Below, in pieces: positions 53,016 through 62,161 of a stretch of DNA of 64,000 bases. Where the stretch lies: the NCBI RefSeq assembly GCF_028550395.1, contig NZ_JAQQKW010000001.1:675879-739878 (forward strand), in the 5' to 3' direction. The translations under genes were made by a program, and so were the position numbers. How positions within the stretch are numbered: the stretch's first letter is position 1; each line of letters opens with the position of its first letter. The notes beneath the pieces are model-generated. The model was not told where the DNA came from and made no database searches. It worked only from the letters and a program-made list of their open reading frames with translations. Origin of the DNA: Asticcacaulis currens (GTDB lineage Bacteria; Pseudomonadota; Alphaproteobacteria; Caulobacterales; Caulobacteraceae).

Positions 53016-53105
53016 ACGTATAGCGGGCTGGATTTTTTACGCATGCCATGCTTGGTACAGGCCGTGGTTCCCGATTGTTGGAAGTTTGTTTTAGGGTGAA
53101 GCCGG

Positions 53106-53306
53106 ATGAGCCTTTTTCTTCTGATCATCGCCTTGTTGGCCATGTTTGCCGTTCTGGTGGTGCTGGGCGCGGGGGTTTACAGCCTCTATCGCGGCGGCAA
53201 GTTCGGTGAACGCTGGTCGAACAAGCTGATGCAATGGCGCGTCATGCTTCAGGCCGTGGCCATCGGTCTGCTTTGCCTGCTGGCCTGGTGGAAGGCAGGG
53301 CACTGA
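53106..53306 (+). CDS. Twin transmembrane helix small protein (HIG1-like)
   Basis: 66 residues: helix about 3-27, a basic turn (YRGGKFGERWSNKLMQWRV), helix about 45-62. Alphaproteobacterial two-helix proteins of this kind are related in pattern to mitochondrial HIG1 proteins that assist cytochrome oxidase assembly. The cobalamin adenosyltransferase gene starts seven bases after the stop. This pair upstream of etfBA is a conserved alphaproteobacterial neighbourhood. Role unproven. Confidence 0.82.
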   Translation: MSLFLLIIALLAMFAVLVVLGAGVYSLYRGGKFGERWSNKLMQWRVMLQAVAIGLLCLLAWWKAGH

Positions 53307-53313
53307 ACCGTCT

Positions 53314-53883
53314 ATGGTCAAGCTCAACAGGATTTACACGCGTACCGGCGATGACGGGACGACCGGTCTGGGTGACGGGGCGCGGCGGCTGAAGACCGAT
53401 GCGCGCGTCGTGGCCATGGGCAGCGTCGATGAAGCGAACGCCGCTCTGGGCGTGGCTCGTCTGTTTGCGGAGGGCGCGGTCGATGCCCTTCTGGCGCAGG
53501 TGCAGAATGACCTGTTCGATCTGGGGGCCGATCTCGCCGTCCCTGAGGATGGTCAACCCAAAAGCTGGACGCCGCTGCGGCTTGATGCACAGCGTGTGGA
53601 GGCGCTGGAACGGGCGATAGACCAGTATAATAGCGAGATGGCCCCCCTCAGTTCCTTCATCCTGCCCGCCGGGTCGCCGTTGAGCGCGCATCTGCATCTG
53701 GCCCGCACGATTACGCGACGGGCGGAGCGCGATTGCGTGGCGCTGACGCAGGTGGCCGGCGAGGTGGTGAGCGCGCCGGTTACGACCTATCTCAACCGGC
53801 TGTCGGACCTGCTGTTCGTGCTGGCGCGTCACGCCAATGATCAGGGCCGCGCCGATGTGTTGTGGGTGCCGGGCAAGGTTTAA
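53314..53883 (+). CDS. Cob(I)yrinic acid a,c-diamide adenosyltransferase, PduO type
   Basis: 189 residues. Transfers the adenosyl group of ATP to cob(I)alamin. N-terminal ATP loop TRTGDDGTTGLGDG (about 9-22), SVDEANAALG (about 37-46), RRAERDCV (about 127-134) and NRLSDLLFVLAR (about 159-170) are PduO/MMAB signatures. The product is needed by methylmalonyl-CoA mutase, in keeping with acyl-CoA oxidation genes nearby (etfBA). Confidence 0.94.
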   Translation: MVKLNRIYTRTGDDGTTGLGDGARRLKTDARVVAMGSVDEANAALGVARLFAEGAVDALLAQVQNDLFDLGADLAVPEDGQPKSWTPLRLDAQRVEALERAIDQYNSEMAPLSSFILPAGSPLSAHLHLARTITRRAERDCVALTQVAGEVVSAPVTTYLNRLSDLLFVLARHANDQGRADVLWVPGKV

Positions 53884-53885
53884 AA

Positions 53886-54215
53886 TTACTTCGATGCAGC
53901 CGACGCGCTTGTCGAAGCCGATGAGGCCGCCGGCTGATCCACCGGCTTTGGCGAACCATTGGACGCGCCTCGGGCGTCTTCGGTCGGCCACAGGATCTTC
54001 TGCGGCTCGCCCGGTTTGCGCCGGGTCAGCAGTGGCAGATAGACCGGCGTTTTGCACGCCCGGTACTTGTCCGACCACCAGCCGCCATTGGCTTCGCACT
54101 TACGACGCGGCATTTCGTACAGCGCGCCATAGACCAGTATGCCGATGCTGGCCACTATGAAGACCCCCAGCGCGATTAACTTGACGCGAAGGATAAGATT
54201 TTTGTCGGTTTTCAT
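53886..54215 (-). CDS. Small membrane-anchored protein with paired cysteines
   Basis: 109 residues. One N-terminal helix (about 10-32), then CEANGGWWSDKYRACKTP (about 39-56), whose two Cys could form a disulphide in the periplasm, and a Ser/Ala-rich low-complexity tail. The WWSDKYRAC pattern recurs in Caulobacteraceae hypothetical proteins. It lies on the opposite strand between the PduO and etfB genes, with its stop three bases from the PduO stop. Function unknown. Confidence 0.75.
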   Translation of the reverse strand: MKTDKNLILRVKLIALGVFIVASIGILVYGALYEMPRRKCEANGGWWSDKYRACKTPVYLPLLTRRKPGEPQKILWPTEDARGASNGSPKPVDQPAASSASTSASAASK

Positions 54216-54407
54216 AAGGGAAGCACCCTCCGTTGAGTGCCTGTTTCCATGCCTTTAAACCGCGCCTCAGGCAAGTGAAATGGTTGCAGATGCGATCGGA
54301 AAGCCAATAAAATGCGCGGGTTTCCGCCACGACACCGATTGACTTTGAGGGTCAGCGGCGTCAGTAAACGACATCGAATGTAAAGCTTGCTGCGAGGAAA
54401 GCTCACC

Positions 54408-55154
54408 ATGAAGGTACTGGTACCCGTCAAGCGGGTGTTGGACTACAATGTCAAGGTCCGCGTCAAGTCTGACCAGACCGGCGTCGATCTGGCCAATGTC
54501 AAGATGGCCATGAACCCCTTTGACGAAATCGCCGTCGAAGAAGCGGTGCGCCTCAAGGAAAAGGGCACGGTGACCGAGATCGTCGCCGTCTCCATCGGCG
54601 TCGCGCAGTGCGAGGCGATCCTGCGCACGGCTCTGGCCATGGGCGCCGATCGCGGCCTGCTGATCGAAACCGATCAGGACCTTGAGCCGCTGGCCGTCGC
54701 CAAGGTGCTGAAGGCCGTGGTGGCTCAGGAAAGCCCGGACATCGTGCTGATGGGCAAACAGGCCATCGACGGCGACAACAACGCCACGGGTCAGATGCTC
54801 TCGGCCCTGCTCGACTGGCCGCAGGCGACCTTCGCCTCGAAGGTAGAGATCGCGGGTTCTGAAGCGCTTGTCACCCGCGAAGTCGATGGCGGTCTGCAAA
54901 CGCTGGGCGTGCAGCTTCCGGCGGTCATTACCACCGATCTGCGCCTCAATGAGCCGCGCTACGCCTCCCTGCCCAACATCATGAAGGCCAAGAAGAAGCC
55001 GCTCGATACCAAGGCCCTGGCCGATTACGGCGTCGATGCGGCGGCGCGCCTGACGGTGGTCAAGGTCACCGAGCCGGCCAAGCGGTCGGCGGGTATCAAG
55101 GTCGATAGCGCCGATGCCCTTATCGCTAACCTCAAGACGGCAGGAGTTCTTTGA
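54408..55154 (+). CDS. etfB: Electron transfer flavoprotein beta subunit
   Basis: 248 residues. Adenosine nucleotide-binding partner of EtfA; the heterodimer passes electrons from acyl-CoA dehydrogenases to ETF-ubiquinone oxidoreductase. [19 protein letters not shown] and [16 protein letters not shown] at the N-terminus, the recognition loop [25 protein letters not shown] segment (about 183-203, in parts) with the Leu that docks into dehydrogenases. GAGGAAA precedes ATG 54408. Overlaps etfA by one base (TGATG). Confidence 0.96.
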   Translation: MKVLVPVKRVLDYNVKVRVKSDQTGVDLANVKMAMNPFDEIAVEEAVRLKEKGTVTEIVAVSIGVAQCEAILRTALAMGADRGLLIETDQDLEPLAVAKVLKAVVAQESPDIVLMGKQAIDGDNNATGQMLSALLDWPQATFASKVEIAGSEALVTREVDGGLQTLGVQLPAVITTDLRLNEPRYASLPNIMKAKKKPLDTKALADYGVDAAARLTVVKVTEPAKRSAGIKVDSADALIANLKTAGVL

Positions 55155-56086
55155 TGGCGGTTCTGGTTATTGCCGATCACGACGGCGCGCACCTGCGCGA
55201 CACGACGCTGAAGGTCATCACGGCGGCGCAAAAGCTGTCGGGGGATATCGACGTGCTGGTCTATGGCGAAGTGGCTGCCGTGGCCGCTCAGGCCGCTGCG
55301 GCGGCGGGCGTGCGCAAGGTGCTGACCGCCGAAAGCGCCGAACTGAAGGCCGACATCGCTGAGGCCGTTTCGGCCCTGATCGTGTCGCTGGCCGCGGGCT
55401 ATGACACCATCGCCATCCCGGCTACGGCTTCGGGCAAGAATGTCGCGCCGCGTATCGCTGCCGAGCTCGATGTTTCGATCATTTCCGATGTCATCGAGGT
55501 GGTGGCGGGCGACACCTTCGTCCACCCCATCTACGCGGGCAATGCGCTCGAAACCGTCAAAACGGCGGACGCCAAAAAGGTGCTGACCGTGCGCCCGACG
55601 GCGTTTGCGCCGGTGGCGGCAACGGGCGGTTCTGCGGCGGTGGAACCCGTGGCCGTTGCGGCGGTGACGCTGAAGACGCGCTTTGTGTCGGACGAAAAGG
55701 TCGTCTCGGACCGCCCGGAACTGGGTGCGGCCAAGGTGGTGGTGTCCGGTGGCCGGGCGCTGGGTTCGGCCGATGAGTTCAAGGCTGTGCTGGAGCCTCT
55801 GGCTGACAAGCTGGGCGCCGCGGTCGGTGCCTCGCGCGCGGCCGTCGATGCGGGCTATGCCCCCAACGACTATCAGGTGGGGCAGACCGGTAAGGTCGTG
55901 GCCCCGGAGCTGTATATCGCTGTCGGTATTTCGGGCGCTATCCAGCACCTGGCTGGTATGAAGGACTCCAAGGTCATTGTCGCCATCAACAAGGATCCGG
56001 AAGCCCCGATCTTTCAGGTCGCCGATTTCGGTCTGGTTGAAGATTACAAGACGGCGGTCCCGGCTCTGGTCAAGGCCCTGGGCTAG
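55154..56086 (+). CDS. etfA: Electron transfer flavoprotein alpha subunit
   Basis: 310 residues; binds FAD. The C-terminal FAD domain shows [10 protein letters not shown] (about 198-207), [21 protein letters not shown] and [12 protein letters not shown] (about 260-271), [16 protein letters not shown] lies seven bases before ATG 55154; a TTG one codon earlier is not preferred. Coupled to etfB. An intergenic repeat and a terminator follow. Confidence 0.96.
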   Translation: MAVLVIADHDGAHLRDTTLKVITAAQKLSGDIDVLVYGEVAAVAAQAAAAAGVRKVLTAESAELKADIAEAVSALIVSLAAGYDTIAIPATASGKNVAPRIAAELDVSIISDVIEVVAGDTFVHPIYAGNALETVKTADAKKVLTVRPTAFAPVAATGGSAAVEPVAVAAVTLKTRFVSDEKVVSDRPELGAAKVVVSGGRALGSADEFKAVLEPLADKLGAAVGASRAAVDAGYAPNDYQVGQTGKVVAPELYIAVGISGAIQHLAGMKDSKVIVAINKDPEAPIFQVADFGLVEDYKTAVPALVKALG

Positions 56087-56088
56087 AG

Positions 56089-56187
56089 TGCATTTCGTTT
56101 ATTCTGAATCGAAATGTCGCTCTAAATTTCTGTTTTATCGCCTTTTTTTCGCTCAACCGGTATCCACTTGAGCGAAAAACGCGCTAA
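56089..56187. repeat. GCATTTCG/GAGCGAAAA-type intergenic repeat
   Basis: Two hairpins: CATTTCG/CGAAATG (56091-56097, 56110-56116) and a 12-bp perfect stem TTTTTCGCTCAA/TTGAGCGAAAAA (56145-56156, 56168-56179). GCTCTAAATTTCTGTTTT joins them. It belongs to a repeat type widespread in alphaproteobacteria, and a divergent relative lies at 31088-31153. Confidence 0.75.
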
Positions 56188-56213
56188 GGTTAGAGAGATA
56201 TAAGACTGTAAAA

Positions 56214-56246
56214 AACCCCTCCGGCACCAACCGGAGGGGTTTTTTC
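56214..56246. terminator. Bidirectional intrinsic terminator
   Basis: ACCCCTCCGG and CCGGAGGGGT form a 10-bp stem with A and T tracts on the two sides. It serves etfA on the plus strand and the M16 peptidase on the minus strand, whose stop codon starts immediately after. Confidence 0.92.
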
Positions 56247-59156
56247 TTACTTCGCCGGGGCGGCGACGGGTTTGTCCGCCGGCTTGACCTGAATGCGCAG
56301 CAGCTTCTCCTTGATCAACCATTTCTTGGCCATGGCCTGAATGTCGGCGGGGGTCACCGCCTCGACCTCGGCCTTGCGTGTGCGGATGGCCGTCAGATCG
56401 CGCGGATCGGCCTGAATGCCGGGCAGCACGCCCATCCAGTAGCCGTTCGTCTTGACTTGGACGTCGTAACGATCCAGCACCGGCTTGCGTGCCCGCAGCA
56501 GTTCGTCGGCTTCCACCGGCTTGGCTTTCAGGTCCTCGGCGATGGTCAGCAGCGAATCGTAGAAGGTCTGATCGACTTCAGGTTTCACGGTGGCCTGCGC
56601 CGCAAGATAGCCATAGCCTTTGAAGGTATTGGACATCACGCTGCCCGCCGATGAGCCGTAGGACGCCCCCTGCTTTTCGCGGATTTCGTCGATCAGGCGC
56701 AGCGTCATGACTTCGGCCAGCATTTCGGTGGCGCGGGCCTGCTTCGTATCGGCGAAGAAGTCCGTGGTCGGCCAGGCGATGTAGCTGAGGTTCTGATCGG
56801 CACGACCGGTGTGGGTCAGGACCTGATGCAGGTTGGTCGTGGGGAAGCTGAGCGTACCCGCCCCCTTGACCGGGGCGACGGTTTCGGCGCGCTTGGGCAG
56901 GGTGGCGAAGGTGGTGGCCAGAACCTTTTTCGCCTCTTCGACCGTAATGTCACCGACGATGGTGATTTCGATGGGCGCAGTGGTCAGGATGCCGGTGACC
57001 AGCGCCTTGACATCGTCGTTCTTGACCGCCAGCGCGGCATCCTTTTCTGGCAGGCCAAAGCGGGTGTCGCCATTACGCAGCAGGCGCGGGGCTTTGGTTG
57101 AAAAGACGCTGTTGGGCGTCGAGGACAGGGTCTGGTAGTAGTTGGGCAGGAAGGATTTAAGACGATCAAGCGCTTCCGGACGATAGGCCGTGTCTGTGAC
57201 GAAGGCCGTCAGTACCTGCATCTGAAGCGCGAAATCGCTCGGCGTGGTGTTACCGGATAGGACCGCTGCCTCTTCACCGATGCCGAAATTGGCCCCATAG
57301 ATGCGTCCGGCCAGCGTGTCCTTGATCTCTTCGGAATCGAGCTTGCCCAGACCGCCATCGAAGACGCCGACCCAGTTGGCCGCCTGAAGCGGCAGGGCCT
57401 TGTCCTGACCGACGGTGGTCAGGCCGCCGCCAAAGCGGACACTGACCAGAATTTCGTTATCCTTGAAGGTTGTCGGCTTGATATTGACCTTCACGCCGTT
57501 GGCGTAGGCCAGTTCGGTTACGCCAATGTCGGACAGCACGTTTTCCTTGCTGATGGCTGCGGCTGTCGTGCCGAAGGTTTCATAGGGCCAGGCCTTTTTG
57601 ACCGCGACCGCCGGTTTTTCAACGGTTTTGGCCGTGATGGCCTCATACGACGCCAGCATGGCCGGCTTGTCGAAGCCGCCCAGATCGGACGCCATGTGCG
57701 TCAGAAGCGGGCCGTCACCGGCAAACAGCGTCCTGGCGCGGGCGCTGACGGCCGCGGCGGTCAGACGGCCTTTGATGGCGTTGAAAAAAGCCAGATTCTG
57801 GCTTGGGGTGGTAATGACGTCCTTATCCGCCACAGACCCGACCAGCGCATTGACAATGGCCCCGGTATTGCGCGTCTTTTCGCCCTTGGCCTGCGCCTCA
57901 AGGCTGGCGACCATGTCGGCCAGTTCGCGCGTCACTTCGGCCTCGGTCACGCCGTAGGCCTCAAACTGCCGCACCATGGTAAAGGCCTGCTCGAAAGCGT
58001 CCTTTTCCTTGCCGGGCTTGGGCGTGATGTTGAGGCTGAGGGTCTCGGCGGTCTTTGACACCGTGTCGTCCCCGGCACCGGCGGCGGCAAAGGCGCTTTC
58101 GGGTGACTTGGCCTGACGCTCCAGACGCTGATTGAGAATCGACAGGGTCAGGTTGTCGAGCGTGTCGTCAAAGTCTTTGGCCTGCGTTTCCCATGAGTTG
58201 TCGAACGGCTTGAACCAGGTTATCTGGATCGACTTACCCAGACCTGGCTCGACGTAGGTGTAGGCCGACGCCTTTTGTGGTGTATAGGTGCCGAAGCTCA
58301 GCTTGTCGAGCGGGCGCTTGGAGCGCGCGGTCAGGTCGGTGAATTTCGCCTTGATCTTGGCTTCGATCTTGTCGGGATCGACATCCCCCGCCACCACAAT
58401 CGTGGTCAGTTCGGGGCGGTAAAAGTCGTTATAATAGTCGATAAAGGCCTGGGCAGGGGCTTCGGCAATGATCTTGGTCGAACCGATGGGCAGGCGGTGG
58501 CCGTAGAGCTGGCCGGGGAAGGCGGCCTTGGCCCATTCGACATAGGCGCGATACGGGGGAGAGTTGCGGGCGCGTTCCTCGCCCAGCACCACGCCGCGTT
58601 CACGGTCGATAGCCTTGGGGTCGAGCGTTAGATTGCCGGCCGTTTCGCGGAACAGGAACAGGCCGGTGTCGATGATTTCTTCATCGTTCTTCGGCAGGTC
58701 CAGCATATAGACCGTCTCATCGAACGAGGTGTAGGCATTGGTGTCCGGGCCGAACTTCAGGCCGTGACGCTCAAGGATTTTAACCATGTCGCCCTCGGGC
58801 ACATTCTTTGAGCCGTTGAAAGCCATGTGCTCAAGGAAGTGGGCAAGGCCAAGCTGATGCTCCGATTCCATCAACGAACCGGTGCCAAAACGCATGCGCA
58901 GGCTGACGACGCCCGGCGGCGTCTTGTTGGGGTAGATGATGTAGGTCAGGCCATTGGGCAGGCGGCCGAAGCGCGCCTGAGGGTCGGGTGTGATGTCGGA
59001 ATGGGCCTGCGCGAACTCGATGCCGCCCGGCAGTACGACCGGGGCCTGTTGCGCCGTCTGGGCAAAGGCCGCCGGTGTCAGCGCCGTCGTGGACAGGAGC
59101 CCTGTAGACAGGGCCGCTACGGTCGCGGCGGTGAGGAATTGGGTACGTATGGTCAT
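56247..59156 (-). CDS. M16 family zinc peptidase, exported
   Basis: 969 residues with a signal peptide (about 1-33, ending AAFA). Zinc motif HFLEH (His106, Glu109, His110), the distal Glu in RGVVLGEE (about 184), then a second, inactive M16 half and two C-terminal M16C-like domains, so it resembles pitrilysin-type single-chain enzymes. Periplasmic degradation of small proteins or peptides is expected. ATG 59156 is preferred over 59174 because GGGGCGA lies upstream. Confidence 0.92.
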   Translation of the reverse strand: MTIRTQFLTAATVAALSTGLLSTTALTPAAFAQTAQQAPVVLPGGIEFAQAHSDITPDPQARFGRLPNGLTYIIYPNKTPPGVVSLRMRFGTGSLMESEHQLGLAHFLEHMAFNGSKNVPEGDMVKILERHGLKFGPDTNAYTSFDETVYMLDLPKNDEEIIDTGLFLFRETAGNLTLDPKAIDRERGVVLGEERARNSPPYRAYVEWAKAAFPGQLYGHRLPIGSTKIIAEAPAQAFIDYYNDFYRPELTTIVVAGDVDPDKIEAKIKAKFTDLTARSKRPLDKLSFGTYTPQKASAYTYVEPGLGKSIQITWFKPFDNSWETQAKDFDDTLDNLTLSILNQRLERQAKSPESAFAAAGAGDDTVSKTAETLSLNITPKPGKEKDAFEQAFTMVRQFEAYGVTEAEVTRELADMVASLEAQAKGEKTRNTGAIVNALVGSVADKDVITTPSQNLAFFNAIKGRLTAAAVSARARTLFAGDGPLLTHMASDLGGFDKPAMLASYEAITAKTVEKPAVAVKKAWPYETFGTTAAAISKENVLSDIGVTELAYANGVKVNIKPTTFKDNEILVSVRFGGGLTTVGQDKALPLQAANWVGVFDGGLGKLDSEEIKDTLAGRIYGANFGIGEEAAVLSGNTTPSDFALQMQVLTAFVTDTAYRPEALDRLKSFLPNYYQTLSSTPNSVFSTKAPRLLRNGDTRFGLPEKDAALAVKNDDVKALVTGILTTAPIEITIVGDITVEEAKKVLATTFATLPKRAETVAPVKGAGTLSFPTTNLHQVLTHTGRADQNLSYIAWPTTDFFADTKQARATEMLAEVMTLRLIDEIREKQGASYGSSAGSVMSNTFKGYGYLAAQATVKPEVDQTFYDSLLTIAEDLKAKPVEADELLRARKPVLDRYDVQVKTNGYWMGVLPGIQADPRDLTAIRTRKAEVEAVTPADIQAMAKKWLIKEKLLRIQVKPADKPVAAPAK

Positions 59157-59270
59157 CGAAAGGTCGCCCCTCATTAAAACTGTGGGGCGACCTTTCCAAA
59201 GATTTACGGCTGAATAAAGTTACGAAACCGTAATGTCCGCTGGCTCTGGCTGATTTCAGGCAGCCTATTC

Positions 59271-60545
59271 TTACGGCTTGCCGTTACCCGACACATAATA
59301 GGTCGCCGTGTTGCCAATGGCGCGGCTGGTTGAGACAATGGCGCGGCCCGATCCGGTGATGTTCGTCGACGTCGAAGCCGAGACGTCCGCATTATTCACC
59401 TGCGTATTGCGCACCGTCATGTCCGCTTCGCATTCGGCGCAGGCATAGCCATAGGCGGAGTTGCCTGTCGCCTCGGCGCTGACATAGGCGTCATAACCCG
59501 CGTGGCCCTCAAAGCTGGCCTGCACGTCGATCGGACCGGTGTTGAACTGTTCGGTGTCGATATTGACGTACTTGTCGCCATTCCCGGCGGTCAGGCTGTT
59601 GCCGACACCCGTGGCGGTAGAATGCATCTCGCCATATTCATAGCCGCTCAGTACGCTCATCGACTGGACCTGACCGGTATTGTTCTGGCTGGTGTCGGTC
59701 ACCAGCGAACCACCGGTATTGTACAGGCTGATCGTGTTGGCCGCGGCATCCGATTGGGCCGCCATATGCCAGGCATTGCCGGCATTGGCCGAGACATAGG
59801 ACTCGGTGCGTCCCGTCGCGCCTTGCGTGACCGTGTGTTCCTGCGACCCCCGGTCGGTCGAGTTTGAACCGTAATAGTTGTTCATGGCGGAGGCGGTGTA
59901 GAGGTTTGGTGACGGCGAATAGTGCAGCACCACGCCGGTGCGGGCGCGCGATTCCGCCGCAGATTGCTGATCGGCGGTCGATTCCAGGCGCCCGTTGGTG
60001 ACCTCATAGGCCTGATGGTTCACGACCGAGGTCGTATTCACTTCGCCCGATCCGTAGATCGAATTGTTGGGTGAATTGACCTGAGTATCTGCATGGACCT
60101 TGACGCCGGACACGGCCTGAGCCGTGCGGCTCACCAGCTTGCCCTCGGTGGTGGTGCCCGCGCCGTAATTGCCGACAGCCTGCGTCGTCATATAGAGCGG
60201 TGTGCCGAGCGAATTACGGTAGTCTTCGGGGGCGGCGGTGCCGTTAACGGTCGCGCTGGCTGTGACATTGCCCTGAAGCACCTGACGCAAAGACAGGTTT
60301 GCATCGACCTGCGTGTTGCCGGCGATGGCGGCATTGCCGTGGCTCGACGTTTCCACTTTCAGCAGGTCGTAATTGTCCACCACGTTCAGGGTCTGACCGG
60401 AAAAGATATCGCCGGTCTGGGTCTGATCGTTGGTGATGTCCAGTCCCGATGAAGGACCACTGACCGTCTGACTAGTAGCGGCCGTCGCCAGAACTGCGGT
60501 TGCGAGTATTGTGCCAGCGGCTAGGATCTTCGCGCGTACCCGCAT
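59271..60545 (-). CDS. hfaD: Holdfast attachment protein HfaD
   Basis: 424-residue exported protein (signal peptide 1-24, SQT after cleavage). The mature chain is rich in Ser, Thr, Asn, Gly and Ala with repeated NTQVN/NNTGQVQ/TNITGSG-type beta-strand segments, as in adhesins and curli-like proteins, and one CAECE pair near 380. Position as last gene of hfaA-hfaB-hfaD, and this composition, identify HfaD, which with HfaA and HfaB anchors the polar holdfast to the envelope in Caulobacter. GGAG precedes the start, which lies 74 bases inside hfaB. Confidence 0.85.
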   Translation of the reverse strand: MRVRAKILAAGTILATAVLATAATSQTVSGPSSGLDITNDQTQTGDIFSGQTLNVVDNYDLLKVETSSHGNAAIAGNTQVDANLSLRQVLQGNVTASATVNGTAAPEDYRNSLGTPLYMTTQAVGNYGAGTTTEGKLVSRTAQAVSGVKVHADTQVNSPNNSIYGSGEVNTTSVVNHQAYEVTNGRLESTADQQSAAESRARTGVVLHYSPSPNLYTASAMNNYYGSNSTDRGSQEHTVTQGATGRTESYVSANAGNAWHMAAQSDAAANTISLYNTGGSLVTDTSQNNTGQVQSMSVLSGYEYGEMHSTATGVGNSLTAGNGDKYVNIDTEQFNTGPIDVQASFEGHAGYDAYVSAEATGNSAYGYACAECEADMTVRNTQVNNADVSASTSTNITGSGRAIVSTSRAIGNTATYYVSGNGKP

Positions 60546-61506
60546 TGTTGGTCTCCAGATTATTATAAGCCGGTGTATAGCCGCCGGTCCGGCCCAGCGT
60601 GGCGTCGTTGAGGAAGTCGTCCTTGGGGCTCAGGCAGATTTCCGGGCCCTGCACGCCATAGAGATTGGCCATGAATTCCAGCGTGGCGCGCTCAATCAGG
60701 GCGCGCACGGCCAGTTGCATCGGCTCAAGCCCGCCTTCGCCCGCCGAAACGTCGAAGATGTTGCCGTTGAAGAAGTCGAACACCCCGGCCTTGATTTCAC
60801 GACCGATGATCTGCTTCTGGTAGGAGATGACGTCCACCACCTCCAGCGTGCGCGTATCGACCAGACGCAGGTCCAGCGCGACATTCATCACATAGAGGCG
60901 CCCGTTGACGATGCCCTTGGGGTCTTTGGCGTCGGCATCGCCGACATAGGCGTCAATGCCCGATGAGCGGATATTGTAATTCAGCTCGGTGATGCCGCCA
61001 ACGATGTGGAAGTCAGAACCAGCGATCTGACCCGCCATGATGCGGCGGTATTCGCCCGCTTCGGTCGGGTTGGCGACCTCATTGTCGGTAATCAGCTTGT
61101 TGTTGGTGTATTTCAGTTCCAGTTCGGACACCGACGTGTCGAAGCGTTCCACCTGACGCGCGCCCGACTTGGCCAGAGCCGTCATCGCCATGAGCGACGC
61201 GCCCTGCGTGATCTTGCGACCCCCTTCGTATTCGACCTTCCCGGTATAGTCTGAGATACGGCCCACGGCCATGCGCGGCGAGGCGAGGCCATGCTTGCGG
61301 GCATAGGAGCCGAGGCAGACCAGAGCGTCGGAATAGGCGGTCGGATTGGCCGTGACCGGCGCATTGCCGATCGGCTTGGCATAGACGCCCGACGGGCCTG
61401 CGACTGGCGACACGCAGGCCGACAAGGTCATCGCCCCCGCAGCCAGAGCGATCAGGCTAAAACCACGGCGCATACGGTGCGACGATTTCTTCGTATCAGA
61501 AGCCAT
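60472..61506 (-). CDS. hfaB: Holdfast anchoring lipoprotein HfaB (CsgG family)
   Basis: 344 residues. A lipoprotein signal ends in LSAC (Cys31). VAVGRISDYTGKVEYEGGRKITQGASLMAMTALAKSG (quoted only in part: residues about 75-110) is the CsgG/HfaB core, and further strands with VTAR/NVALDLRLVDTRTLEVVD fit the CsgG pore family. HfaB is the outer-membrane export and anchoring component for HfaA and HfaD. ATG 61506 with AGGAAA overlaps the hfaA 3' end by 11 bases, and its 3' end overlaps hfaD by 74 bases. Confidence 0.9.
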   Translation of the reverse strand: MASDTKKSSHRMRRGFSLIALAAGAMTLSACVSPVAGPSGVYAKPIGNAPVTANPTAYSDALVCLGSYARKHGLASPRMAVGRISDYTGKVEYEGGRKITQGASLMAMTALAKSGARQVERFDTSVSELELKYTNNKLITDNEVANPTEAGEYRRIMAGQIAGSDFHIVGGITELNYNIRSSGIDAYVGDADAKDPKGIVNGRLYVMNVALDLRLVDTRTLEVVDVISYQKQIIGREIKAGVFDFFNGNIFDVSAGEGGLEPMQLAVRALIERATLEFMANLYGVQGPEICLSPKDDFLNDATLGRTGGYTPAYNNLETNNAGTREDPSRWHNTRNRSSGDGRY

Positions 61507-61948
61507 TGAGATTTCCTGTAATGTCCGTACCGGTTGCCCCGGTGGCCGTTTGCTTGCCATTGGTGGCGGTGACGTTGCCGTTATTGGTTTGGGTCGAATT
61601 GACGATGACCGTGTTGTAATTGCCGTGGACGACGACCGAAAGGTTGTTACCGATCGCGGTTGCGCCCCCTACGGCGCCTGCACCGGAATAGCTGTCGCCT
61701 GCGCCATAGGTCATCGACTTGGAATAAATGCTCTGATCGCCGCCGGTAACGATGACGCCGTCCAGAAGGACACGGTTGCCATTGGCATCGCGCGTCGAAG
61801 GGTCGATGGCGCGCTCTTCCTGACCGCGAGACCGGCCATAACCGGTTTCAAAACCGGTCGAGGTCGTGTTCATCGTCTGCGCCAGAGCCGGGGCCCCGGT
61901 CACGATGAGGAGGCCTGCGGTGGCAGCGGCTATCTTGTAATACGCCAT
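61496..61948 (-). CDS. hfaA: Holdfast attachment protein HfaA
   Basis: 150 residues, signal peptide 1-23 (APALA). The mature protein holds GYGRSRGQEERAIDPSTRDANG, the hallmark N-terminal part of HfaA, and a C-terminal NNLSVVVHGNYNTVIVNSTQTNNGN segment (in parts) rich in Asn and beta-branched residues, weakly like curli CsgA. HfaA forms a stable surface polymer that helps fix the holdfast at the stalk pole. AGGAG precedes ATG 61948. First gene of the operon; divergent from the rhomboid gene. Confidence 0.87.
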   Translation of the reverse strand: MAYYKIAAATAGLLIVTGAPALAQTMNTTSTGFETGYGRSRGQEERAIDPSTRDANGNRVLLDGVIVTGGDQSIYSKSMTYGAGDSYSGAGAVGGATAIGNNLSVVVHGNYNTVIVNSTQTNNGNVTATNGKQTATGATGTDITGNLNGF

Positions 61949-62161
61949 GTTGGGCTCCTGTCCGGCTTGCGCCTTCACTTGAGAGGCGAAAAGCAAATAG
62001 GATGCCAATCTGACCGGGAACCTTAAAAATTGAGTATATTTCGCGCTAAAAAGCGCTAATGAGTTTTAAAAATAGGGGTTTAGGGGCTTCGCAAACACCT
62101 TTGCGGCCCTATATTCGCGGATCAAAAGGGCCGTCGGCGCTTTGCCGCATAAGGGTTGCGT

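Larger units (their letters stand above)
52669..53105. other. 437-base intergenic region between tetR and the twin-TM gene
   Basis: No gene seen. It holds the TetR-type palindrome at 52872-52887, a second palindrome at 53001-53015, and the divergent promoters of the two flanking genes. The rest is moderately AT-rich without recognisable features. Confidence 0.5.
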
